Part shown: positions 8,939-16,115 of the stretch, piece after piece
Numbering within the stretch: position 1 is the stretch's first letter
How the letters are laid out: each line of letters opens with the position of its first letter
NCBI GenBank assembly: GCA_029881015.1
Contig: JAOUNK010000003.1
Span: forward strand, 1 to 37,034
From: Gammaproteobacteria bacterium
Lineage (GTDB): Bacteria; Pseudomonadota; Gammaproteobacteria; Steroidobacterales; Woeseiaceae
Length of the DNA: 37,034 nt
Direction of reading: 5' to 3'
Position numbers and translations under genes: made by a program
Notes under the pieces: model-generated
The model's input: only the letters and a program-made list of their open reading frames with translations
Told to the model about the DNA's origin: nothing
The model's database searches: none

Positions 8939-9498
8939 CTCGTTTCCTCGGGTGTGGTCGCATAGGCGGCCAGTGTTTCCTGCAGCCGCTTCGTTCCGCG
9001 CCGGATATGTGACTTGATGGTCCCGAGCCGCATCCCGGTGAACGACTCGATTTCAGTATGGGTCATACGTTCGTGATAGCACAGCACAATGCAGAGCCGG
9101 ACGTCGTGCGGCAAGGTGGCAAGAGCAGCGTCCAGGTCCATGCCGACGCCGGTCTGATCGGTATGCGTGGAATCGGCGTCGGCGTGTTCGTCCGCCATGC
9201 GCAACGGGTCTTGCCGACGCGCATGCTGCAACCAGGTGTTGATCGCCAGCCGTTTTAGCCAGGGGCCGAAGCGTTCGATATCGTGTAGCTGCCGAATCGA
9301 CTTCCACGCCTGCATGAACGCCTGCTGCGACAGGTCGTCCGCGAGAGTCGCATCGCCGCTGCAACGCCGCATGAGATTGCGAATCCATGCCTGGCGGCGT
9401 TTCATCAGTTCGGCGAAGGCACCACGGTCCCCTGTGCGGGACAGACCGACAAGTACCGACTCCGGACTCCTGGCAAGAAGGTCCGTCGAGTAGCCCAA
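8935..9498 (-). CDS. ECF-family RNA polymerase sigma factor
   Basis: The 187-residue protein has region 2 (about 18-85, including DLSQQAFMQAWKSI and a typical NTWLQHARRQ) and region 4 (about 120-175, with LPHDVRLCIVLCYHERMTHTEI and the recognition helix GTIKSHIRRGTKRL). It lacks region 3, as ECF factors do. The most upstream plausible start is a TTG at 9498, only one base after the stop of the preceding gene, so translation probably depends on coupling. It is followed by a four-base overlap with a small membrane protein. Target promoters cannot be read from the window. Confidence 0.88.
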   Translation of the reverse strand: MGYSTDLLARSPESVLVGLSRTGDRGAFAELMKRRQAWIRNLMRRCSGDATLADDLSQQAFMQAWKSIRQLHDIERFGPWLKRLAINTWLQHARRQDPLRMADEHADADSTHTDQTGVGMDLDAALATLPHDVRLCIVLCYHERMTHTEIESFTGMRLGTIKSHIRRGTKRLQETLAAYATTPEETR

Positions 9499-9499
9499 G

Positions 9500-9916
9500 C
9501 TATTGCCCGAAGATGTCCCGGTTCTTGGCCGCGTCGGCGTTGGTTGCCCGATCCAGGAAGCGTGCCGCGGTCAACAGGCCGATGCCGACGAAAGCGACGA
9601 GGCCGGCCACGCCAAACAGGGGCATGAGGGCGTCCGGTTTGCTGAGGCTGATAACCCACCCCATGAACGCCAGCCCGGGTGCCACGAAGATGACAATCAG
9701 GCCGGCGACCTTGAGGTCGCGCGCCGGGTCCTTCTTGTGCCCGAGCAGCTTGTCGACAAGGTCCTGGTCGGGCGTCTTGCCGCTCTCAATCATGCGCCGG
9801 AGCGTCTCGTGCTCCGCTTCGCGCTTACGCACGCCGTCCCAGATGCCACCGACCGATACGGCTGCTACGAACATCCAGAAGCCGAAGGCGGCAAGGCCGA
9901 AGATCCCACTTTCCAT
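9500..9916 (-). CDS. DUF6249-like small membrane protein
   Basis: The 138-residue protein has three predicted membrane segments (about 3-25, 68-90 and 96-116). Between them lies a charged cytosolic loop (KREAEHETLRRMIESGKTPDQDLVDKLL) that is a recurring feature of the DUF6249 family. GGGAG lies 6-7 bases before the ATG. The stop codon is one base from the TTG start of the ECF sigma gene, so the two are translated together. Function is unknown. The context suggests a membrane component of the sigma factor's signalling module. Confidence 0.7.
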   Translation of the reverse strand: MESGIFGLAAFGFWMFVAAVSVGGIWDGVRKREAEHETLRRMIESGKTPDQDLVDKLLGHKKDPARDLKVAGLIVIFVAPGLAFMGWVISLSKPDALMPLFGVAGLVAFVGIGLLTAARFLDRATNADAAKNRDIFGQ

Positions 9917-10018
9917 ACTGCTCTCCCACGAAAATTGTGTGTCTTACTGTTGGAGATGCAAACTCTGTCGACCTGGATGCACCCGCACAGGCATTCAGCC
10001 TTTGGTGTGCTCGGTCTC

Positions 10019-10864
10019 TCAGTCGGTCTTATAGACGTGCACGTCCCGTTGCGGGAACGGGAACGAGATGCCTTCCTTGTCGAAGCGCTTCTTGATGGCC
10101 TCCGTCAGGTCGAACATGACGCCCCAGTAGTCTGGCGTCTTCACCCACGGCCGTACGACGAAGTTAACGCTGCTGTCCGCGAGTTCCGAGACGGCAATCG
10201 TGCATGCGGGCTCATCGAGAATCCGCTCTTCGGCTGCGACAAGGTCCTGGATCGTGGCGCGGACCTTGTCGAGGTCGTCGTCGTAACTGACGCCAACCAC
10301 CATATCGACGCGGCGCGTTTCATTGGCCGAGTAGTTCGTGATGATGCTGTCCATGATCTGGCCGTTCGGGACAGTGATCTGCTTGTTGTCACCGGTCTTC
10401 AGCACGGTTGTCAGGATCTGGACCTGCTCGACCACGCCGCTGATACCGGCTGCCTCGACGAAGTCACCGACACGATAGGGACGGAACAGTACGATCAGCA
10501 CGCCTGACGCGAAGTTGGACAGGGATCCCTGCAGGGCCAGGCCCACGGCGAGGCCGGCGGCGCCGAAGATGGCGATAAAGGAGGTCGTCTCGATGCCCAA
10601 CGCGCCGATTGCGGCGATTGCGACGACGACGAGAAGAACCATCCGGACGAGATTGCAGATGAAGGTCTCGAGCGTCTTGTCGACCTCCTGGCGTTGCATG
10701 AGTTTGTGCAACGCGCGCACGATCAGGCCGACGACCAGCTTACCGACGTAAAATATCAGGAGTGCGACGGCAACGTTGATCGCGAGGTCGACCCCTTTGG
10801 TCTGAATCAGCTCAATTACTTCGTTCCAGTCGAAGCCAAGGTCCGGGAGAGTGCCTGTGTCCAT
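10019..10864 (-). CDS. Small-conductance mechanosensitive channel (MscS family)
   Basis: The 281-residue protein is the size of E. coli MscS. It has three membrane segments (about 25-48, 65-88 and 92-120). The glycine/alanine-rich pore helix TM3 is clear (GAAGLAVGLALQGSLSNFASGVLIVLFRPYRVGDFVE). The beta domain follows (TVPNGQIMDSIITNYS), then the alpha/beta cytoplasmic cage, ending in FPFPQRDVHVY. It would release solutes upon hypo-osmotic shock from the inner membrane. AAGGAC lies seven bases before the ATG. It is 15 bp after the royal-jelly-like gene and is probably co-transcribed with it. Confidence 0.93.
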   Translation of the reverse strand: MDTGTLPDLGFDWNEVIELIQTKGVDLAINVAVALLIFYVGKLVVGLIVRALHKLMQRQEVDKTLETFICNLVRMVLLVVVAIAAIGALGIETTSFIAIFGAAGLAVGLALQGSLSNFASGVLIVLFRPYRVGDFVEAAGISGVVEQVQILTTVLKTGDNKQITVPNGQIMDSIITNYSANETRRVDMVVGVSYDDDLDKVRATIQDLVAAEERILDEPACTIAVSELADSSVNFVVRPWVKTPDYWGVMFDLTEAIKKRFDKEGISFPFPQRDVHVYKTD

Positions 10865-10879
10865 TATTAGGTCCTTCGA

Positions 10880-11998
10880 TTATTGTCCTGGAACGCCCTC
10901 GACACCGGGCTTGAACCGGAAAATCCGGTAGGGGCCCTGCGCCTCGACATGTTCCTTTGATTGCAGAATGAGTTCCGACAGCGCGCTATCGGCGAGGTAG
11001 AGGTAACCGTCGGGACCGAATGACAATGCATCGGCCCAGCGCACGTTGCGCGATTGCATGAGGGTACGGAGCTCACGGTCGGCGCCGACGACGAAGACGG
11101 AGCTGTGTTCCACGTCCGTGATATAGACATTGCCTTCGAGGTCGATACTCATACCATCACTCAAGGGTTTGTCACTGTAGCGTTCCACGCGATTCGCAAG
11201 CTGCCCGGGTGGGAGCTGGTCGTTACGCAGATCCTTGAGCTGGACGCGGTACAGACCGGAGCCGCTCAGGGCACCGTAGTAGAGCCACTTCGGCCCCAAC
11301 GCGATCCCGTCAACGCCGCCACGCAGCGCGGCGACGCCACCAAGGAACTTCATTACCCGGTCACCGTTGCGTATCAGGTACTTCTCTGCCGAGACCGACG
11401 CGTGCTTTTCGAGGACACGTCGCGCCTCGCCGGTCTCTACGTCGTAGACGATAATGGCCGGCGACTTGCGCCAGTAGCTGGCATCGGCGATGACGACCGT
11501 GTTGCCGTCGGCGGAGACTTGCAGGTCCTGCAGGAACGACCCTGCCGGAGCGATGTCGGGCGACAAGGACTGTTCGCGGATGACCGTATCGGTATTGAGG
11601 TCGATCGCGATGATACGGGCGGTTTGCATGCCGTGGTTGCCGTGGTCAATCGTCCAGAGGCGGTTGTAGCGGTCGATAGCGACCCCGAGAACGGTGTCGA
11701 ACAGCTCGGCCTGTGCCGAGCCCGACGGGTAGGGCACGGCGGCTCCTCGTACATACTCGAGCAGTTTGTTGCCGGTCGGACGCGATTCCGGGTGAACGGT
11801 GAAGAAGATGCGACCGTCGCGATTCACAGCGACGTTGCCCACGGGCTCGGCGTACTCGAGTACCTGCTCGAGCTCGGACGAATTCAATATCGGCGTCGTC
11901 GACAGGTTCGGGTAGGGCGCTCCGCCACCGTGCCGGACCCACAGAACCGTGGTCGCGATCAAAGCAAGCGCCAAAAGAATCAGCAGAATGTTTTTCAT
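10880..11998 (-). CDS. Major royal jelly/yellow-like beta-propeller protein
   Basis: The 372-residue protein starts with a hydrophobic signal or anchor (residues 2-22, ILLILLALALIATTVLWV). The body resembles the bacterial MRJP/yellow family: VNRDGRIFFTVHPESRPTGNKLLEY, GVAIDRYNRLWTIDHGNHG, LQDLQVSADGNTVVIADAS and DGMSIDLEGNVYITDVEHSSV are blade signatures. The role in bacteria is unknown; relatives are periplasmic or secreted propellers sometimes annotated as gluconolactonases. The open frame extends 195 bp further upstream, but that part overlaps the rhomboid gene in another frame and has a shadow-like composition, so the ATG at 11998 is used. Confidence 0.82.
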   Translation of the reverse strand: MKNILLILLALALIATTVLWVRHGGGAPYPNLSTTPILNSSELEQVLEYAEPVGNVAVNRDGRIFFTVHPESRPTGNKLLEYVRGAAVPYPSGSAQAELFDTVLGVAIDRYNRLWTIDHGNHGMQTARIIAIDLNTDTVIREQSLSPDIAPAGSFLQDLQVSADGNTVVIADASYWRKSPAIIVYDVETGEARRVLEKHASVSAEKYLIRNGDRVMKFLGGVAALRGGVDGIALGPKWLYYGALSGSGLYRVQLKDLRNDQLPPGQLANRVERYSDKPLSDGMSIDLEGNVYITDVEHSSVFVVGADRELRTLMQSRNVRWADALSFGPDGYLYLADSALSELILQSKEHVEAQGPYRIFRFKPGVEGVPGQ

Positions 11999-12060
11999 TG
12001 TTGCGGCTGCTGGAGCCCGTAGAAATCCCCGACGAAATTCTACATGAATGTGAGGGATTT

Positions 12061-12936
12061 TCAGCCCTGCAGCGCGACCAGCCAGGCAACGGCAACCAAT
12101 CCCAGCGCCAGTGCGCCCGCTGCGACCTGCACACGTGGCGGTGCGGGCATTTTGCCGATGACCGTCAGCAGCATGCCCATCCCGAATCCGCATATGAAAC
12201 CGAGCAAATGCGCACCGATGTCCGTGTTTTCGTCACCCGTGCCAGTGAACATGAGCAAGGCGAGGCCGCCGATAACCGGGCCGAAACGTGTCGACCACCG
12301 GTCCTGCGCCATTAGCTGGCCGCGCCAGACGTAGCCCGCGAGGAGACCGAGTGTCGCGAACACGGCTGTCGATGCGCCGATCGAGCGATGGGCCGAGTCG
12401 AGCAGAAGCGTATTGGCTGTATTGCCGAGGGCAGCGGCAACAACGATAGCCAGCCAGGCGACACCGGAGCCGAGCAGGCGTCCGGCGAAGATGCCAAAGA
12501 ACACGCCGAAGACGAGATTGCCGAGGAGGTGCCGAACGCCGGAATGCAGTGTAAGGGCAGTAATCGTGCGCCACCACTCGCCGTCACGAATCAGGCTGCC
12601 GTCGACGCGACCTGCCGCGAACCAGTTGTGTCCGAAAATAGAGTAACCGGCCAGCCAGGCGACCGCGCAAACGACGAAGACATAGCCGATCACCCCGGGG
12701 AGGGCGTCCTGGTAGACGATGCGCTTGCGCACCCTGGGCTTCGCGGGCGGGTTTTCATCCTCGTAAAGCTGCAGCTCTGCAACGGCCCTCGCCGAATGCT
12801 CGGCCGGTACCACGAGTGCGCAGCCCATGCCGTCGTCGATCAGTTGATACGGGATATGCACGGCTGCCAGCACGAGCGCCCGGTCGGAACAGCTCCGCCG
12901 GTTGGTGCTCTCAAATACGACACGCAGGTCTTCCAT
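12061..12936 (-). CDS. Rhomboid intramembrane serine protease with N-terminal DUF2007-like domain
   Basis: The 291-residue protein begins with a soluble domain (about 3-60: FESTNRRSCSDRALVL, AELQLYEDEN) that resembles DUF2007. Six or more membrane helices follow. The catalytic serine is in GASTAVFATLG (Ser189) and the catalytic histidine in GAHLLGF (His243). The HLLGN motif (His136, Asn140) matches the oxyanion-supporting HxxxN of GlpG-type rhomboids. It would cleave transmembrane proteins within the inner membrane; substrates are unknown. The ATG at 12936 is preferred, since the frame continues upstream as an antisense shadow. It is divergent from the SRPBCC gene with only 54 bp between starts. 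Confidence 0.9.
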   Translation of the reverse strand: MEDLRVVFESTNRRSCSDRALVLAAVHIPYQLIDDGMGCALVVPAEHSARAVAELQLYEDENPPAKPRVRKRIVYQDALPGVIGYVFVVCAVAWLAGYSIFGHNWFAAGRVDGSLIRDGEWWRTITALTLHSGVRHLLGNLVFGVFFGIFAGRLLGSGVAWLAIVVAAALGNTANTLLLDSAHRSIGASTAVFATLGLLAGYVWRGQLMAQDRWSTRFGPVIGGLALLMFTGTGDENTDIGAHLLGFICGFGMGMLLTVIGKMPAPPRVQVAAGALALGLVAVAWLVALQG

Positions 12937-12990
12937 CGATGCAGGGTAGCAAGTTTGCGGTAAGCTAAGCGCCTGATTCCGGGGATAGGT

Positions 12991-13536
12991 ATGCGAAATA
13001 CAATGTTCATCGTATTGCTGATGCTTGCGGCACCCATGGCTGCCGCCGACGTAACCGATGCCGCGGCCGGCGGCTTCACCACCGTCAACGAAGTGATTAT
13101 CGCCGATGGTCGTGCCGAGTCCTGGGTGGCTGCGGTCGACCAGGTGGGGCACTGGTGGAGCTCGGATCACACCGTTTCCGGAGACGCCTCGCGCCTGAGT
13201 ATAAACGCCGAGATGCAGGGATGTTTCTGTGAGTCGCTCGGTGACCCGGCCGGCGTCGTGCACCTTGTTGTTACAATGGTCAATCCGACGCACCTGCTGC
13301 GCATGACCGGCGGGCTCGGCCCGCTGGGACTCATGGGCGTGGATGGCAACATGACATGGGAATTCGAAGACGTCGAGGGCGGCACGCGCGTGACCTTTAC
13401 CTACGCGGTTGGCGGTTACAGCAAAGACGGCCTCGACAAGATCGCACCCGCTGTCGATTTCGTCATCGGCGAAGCACTCGGACGCCTCAAAGCCTACGTT
13501 GAGACCGGCAACGCGGAGCCCGACCCCATTGACTGA
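12991..13536 (+). CDS. Secreted SRPBCC (START-like) domain protein
   Basis: The 181-residue product has a signal peptide (MRNTMFIVLLMLAAPMAAADV). A single SRPBCC/AHSA1-like ligand-binding domain follows: VGHWWSSDHTVSGDAS, LGLMGVDGNMTWEFEDVEGGTRVTFTYAVGGY. Such domains bind hydrophobic ligands in a deep cavity, and the ligand here is unknown. GGGGAT lies just before the ATG. Its end overlaps the Nudix gene, so the three genes from 12991 to 15126 form one transcript in all likelihood. Export distinguishes it from most SRPBCC proteins, which are cytoplasmic. Confidence 0.8.
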   Translation: MRNTMFIVLLMLAAPMAAADVTDAAAGGFTTVNEVIIADGRAESWVAAVDQVGHWWSSDHTVSGDASRLSINAEMQGCFCESLGDPAGVVHLVVTMVNPTHLLRMTGGLGPLGLMGVDGNMTWEFEDVEGGTRVTFTYAVGGYSKDGLDKIAPAVDFVIGEALGRLKAYVETGNAEPDPID

Positions 13537-14299
13537 AATTGAGCACGCCCGACCGTCTGCGACCGTGGTCCTCGTACGGGGAACGAGCGGCGAGCCCGAG
13601 GTTTTTCTCGTGCAGCGCCACGAGGCCTCGTCGTTCGGCACCGCGTTCGCGTTTCCCGGCGGGGTTGTCGATCCGGAGGACGCCGCTGTGCACGATTTCT
13701 GCAAGGGCGTCAGCTCGAGAAAGGCCAATGCCAACCTGGGCGTGAAAGAAGGTGGGCTTGACTACTACAGCGCGGCGATCCGGGAGCTGTTCGAGGAGTC
13801 GGGCGTACTCCTCGCCAATCCGGACGACGTTGCCGAAGGCCCGGCAGCGGCGCGCGATGCACTGAACGACAACAGCGACAACTGGGCGGACTTCGTGATT
13901 CGCAACGAGCTCGAGCTGCAGTGCGACCAGCTGCACTACATCAGTCACTGGATAACGCCGCCACAGCAATCCAGGCGGTACTCGACTCGTTTCTTTCTTA
14001 CAGTGATGCCCGCGATGCAGGTCGCCGGGCACTGCGGCGGCGAGTTGACGGACTCATGCTGGATGACAGCGCACGACGCGCTTACGGCGGGCAGGGAAGG
14101 CGCGATCAGGTTGCATTTTCCGACGGTAAAGACGCTCGAGTCCATCGCCAGGCACAAAACGCTCGACGCGCTCGTCGACTGGGCAGCCTCCTGCGTCGAT
14201 TGGGGGATAACCAGCATGCTGCCAATTATCGTGATGCGCGACGGCGTCCGGGATATCGTGCTACCGGGCGAAAAGGACTATCCGGGTACGGAGTCGTGA
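13529..14299 (+). CDS. NUDT19-like Nudix hydrolase
   Basis: The 256-residue protein has FPGGVVDPED (residues 42-51) and, after an insertion of about 30 residues, the second half of the Nudix box RELFEESGVLL (85-95). This split box is a hallmark of the NUDT19-type group, whose mammalian member hydrolyses CoA diesters, so an acyl-CoA or CoA substrate is plausible but not shown. The start is taken as a TTG overlapping the previous gene's last eight bases, with GGAG about ten bases upstream. No in-frame ATG exists near the domain start. A GTG at 13562 is the alternative, but it would trim the first strand. Confidence 0.8.
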   Translation: MTEIEHARPSATVVLVRGTSGEPEVFLVQRHEASSFGTAFAFPGGVVDPEDAAVHDFCKGVSSRKANANLGVKEGGLDYYSAAIRELFEESGVLLANPDDVAEGPAAARDALNDNSDNWADFVIRNELELQCDQLHYISHWITPPQQSRRYSTRFFLTVMPAMQVAGHCGGELTDSCWMTAHDALTAGREGAIRLHFPTVKTLESIARHKTLDALVDWAASCVDWGITSMLPIIVMRDGVRDIVLPGEKDYPGTES

Positions 14300-15126
14300 C
14301 CGCTTTCGGTCCGACGATGGACCCGCTCACCGAGTTGCGGCCCGGCCTGCTGCGCCTCGTCGCGCCGAACCCGTCGACGATGACGGGACCCGGGACCAAT
14401 ACTTACCTGTTTGGCGGCAACGAGATCGCGGTCCTCGATCCCGGCCCGGCCATTGACAGCCACCTCGATGCCATACAACACGCCGTGGATGCCCCGATTC
14501 GCTGGATACTCGTTACACATACGCATCCCGATCATTCGCCGGCTGCCATGCTGCTCGCCGCGCGTACGGGCGCTGAAGTCATCGGCCTGCCGGCACCGGA
14601 AGGTGCACATCAGGACGCGTCGTTCCGGCCGGACCTAAGTCTTGCAGACGGTGATGAACTGGTCTCGGACGACTTTGCGCTGCGGGCGATCCACACGCCG
14701 GGGCATGCCTCCAATCACGTGTGCTACCTGCATGTGGAGAGCGACTGGCTGTTCACGGGTGACCATGTGATCGACGGATCGACCGTCGTCATCGACCCGC
14801 CCGACGGCAACATGAAGCAATACATTGGCTCGCTGCGACGTGTGCGCGACCTGAACTGTGCGGCAATAGCACCGGGACACGGCGAGATCATTCACGATCC
14901 GGCACGCGCCGTTGACTGGATCTTGGAGCATCGTCTTGAGCGCGAGGCGAAGGTGCTCGCCGCACTCAAGGCGCACCCGAACCTGGCGACGCGCGAGCTG
15001 GTGCCGCACGTCTACAGGGATGTTAAAAAGCACCTCTACGCCCTTGCCGAACGCTCGCTGCTGGCGCACCTTCTGAAGCTGGAGGAAGACGGGCTGGCGA
15101 CGCGTTGCGACGATCGCTGGAGCTAG
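14296..15126 (+). CDS. LACTB2-like metallo-beta-lactamase-fold hydrolase
   Basis: The 276-residue protein has the metal-binding THTHPDHS motif (His75, His77, Asp79, His80). Further ligands are in IHTPGHASNHVCY, FTGDHVI and IAPGHGEII. It matches the LACTB2/beta-lactamase-like 2 group, with the winged-helix C-terminus (LKAHPNLATRELVPHVY... LAHLLKLEEDGLA). Human LACTB2 is an endoribonuclease; bacterial substrates are unknown. The GTG at 14296 overlaps the Nudix stop (GTGA), which supports coupling; an ATG at 14317 is the alternative start. Nudix and LACTB2-like genes side by side suggest a joint nucleotide or CoA clean-up role. Confidence 0.85.
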   Translation: MTAFGPTMDPLTELRPGLLRLVAPNPSTMTGPGTNTYLFGGNEIAVLDPGPAIDSHLDAIQHAVDAPIRWILVTHTHPDHSPAAMLLAARTGAEVIGLPAPEGAHQDASFRPDLSLADGDELVSDDFALRAIHTPGHASNHVCYLHVESDWLFTGDHVIDGSTVVIDPPDGNMKQYIGSLRRVRDLNCAAIAPGHGEIIHDPARAVDWILEHRLEREAKVLAALKAHPNLATRELVPHVYRDVKKHLYALAERSLLAHLLKLEEDGLATRCDDRWS

Positions 15127-16115
15127 TCCTTTGTGACCTTCCAGCTACTCGGGCCCTTGATGAAATCCCGGACGCGCCTGGTGCGTTGCATGCGCGATGG
15201 GTGGTGGGCGTAAAACGTATCTTCGAAGCTGATCGCCGGTTGCCGGTAGATGACGCCCATGGCGACCGGCATGTTCAGGTCGATAAGCAGTCTCGCGACG
15301 ATCGCGTTGCCTTCATCGTGTATGAGCACCTCATCCGGCGCCTCGGTCGCGTCGATGACTTCGAGTGACCAGGTGTCCTGGTTGAAGCGCATACCCTTAC
15401 CCTTGTTCTCGCCGAACAGCATGGGTTCGCCATGTTTGACGTGCAGCTGCGTGTTGGCGGCCGTCTTGCGTTCGGTGAAGCCCGCAAAGACGTCTTCGTT
15501 ATAAACGATGCAGTTCTGGAAGATCTCGATGAATGCCGTACCGGTAAACGCATGGGCCTGCTGCAGCACGTCGCTCATGCCGACCTTGTCGGTATCGACG
15601 CCGCGTGCAAAGAAGTGCGTGCCACAACCCATCGCGAACTGCCCCGGCGAGATCGGCGTGTCGACCGATCCCTTGGGACTGGACGGCGAGGTCGTACCCA
15701 CGCGGGACGTCGGGGAATACTGCCCTTTCGTCAGTCCGTAGATTTCGTTATTGAACAGCAACATCTTGAGGCCAACGTTGCGGCGCAATGCGTGCATCAG
15801 GTGATTGCCGCCAATCGACAGGCTGTCGCCGTCTCCGGTGACCACCCAGACGTCGAGTCCCGGGTTCGCGAGCTTCAGGCCGGTCGCGATCGCCGGAGCA
15901 CGACCGTGAATCGTGTGAAAGCCGTAGGTCTCGACATAGTAAGGGAATCGCGATGCGCAGCCGATGCCGGATACGAATGCCGTGTTCGCCGGATCCGCAC
16001 CCGCGTCGGCGAGCGCCTTCTGCACGGCCTTGAGTATCGCGTAGTCCCCGCAACCGGGACACCAGCGCACTTCCTGCGATGTCGCGAAGTCCCTGGCGGT
16101 CAGCTTGTCGTTCAT
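15123..16115 (-). CDS. korB: 2-oxoacid:ferredoxin oxidoreductase, beta subunit
   Basis: KorB binds thiamine diphosphate and one 4Fe-4S cluster. The cluster cysteines are in WCPGCGD (Cys19, Cys22), SGIGCASRFPYY and IFQNCIVYNE. The thiamine diphosphate motif is VTGDGDSLSIGGNHLMHALRR, ending in LLFNNEIYGLTKGQ. The 330-residue length fits the 2-oxoglutarate or pyruvate group of two-subunit enzymes. With KorA it would oxidise a 2-oxoacid with CoA and reduce ferredoxin. Its ATG overlaps the korA stop by four bases. Its TAG stop lies on CTAG, shared with the convergent metallo-hydrolase stop. Confidence 0.93.
   Translation of the reverse strand: MNDKLTARDFATSQEVRWCPGCGDYAILKAVQKALADAGADPANTAFVSGIGCASRFPYYVETYGFHTIHGRAPAIATGLKLANPGLDVWVVTGDGDSLSIGGNHLMHALRRNVGLKMLLFNNEIYGLTKGQYSPTSRVGTTSPSSPKGSVDTPISPGQFAMGCGTHFFARGVDTDKVGMSDVLQQAHAFTGTAFIEIFQNCIVYNEDVFAGFTERKTAANTQLHVKHGEPMLFGENKGKGMRFNQDTWSLEVIDATEAPDEVLIHDEGNAIVARLLIDLNMPVAMGVIYRQPAISFEDTFYAHHPSRMQRTRRVRDFIKGPSSWKVTKD

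Noticed and set aside
9920-9965. ECF-type autoregulated promoter (CCAAC ... CGT) before the DUF6249-like gene
   Set aside because: The spacing is about 18 bases, longer than usual, and the CGT touches the ribosome site, leaving no room for a transcript start.
9503-10507. 334-codon plus-strand open frame
   Set aside because: It is antisense to the DUF6249-like and MscS genes and spans their intergenic gap without a ribosome site or domain.
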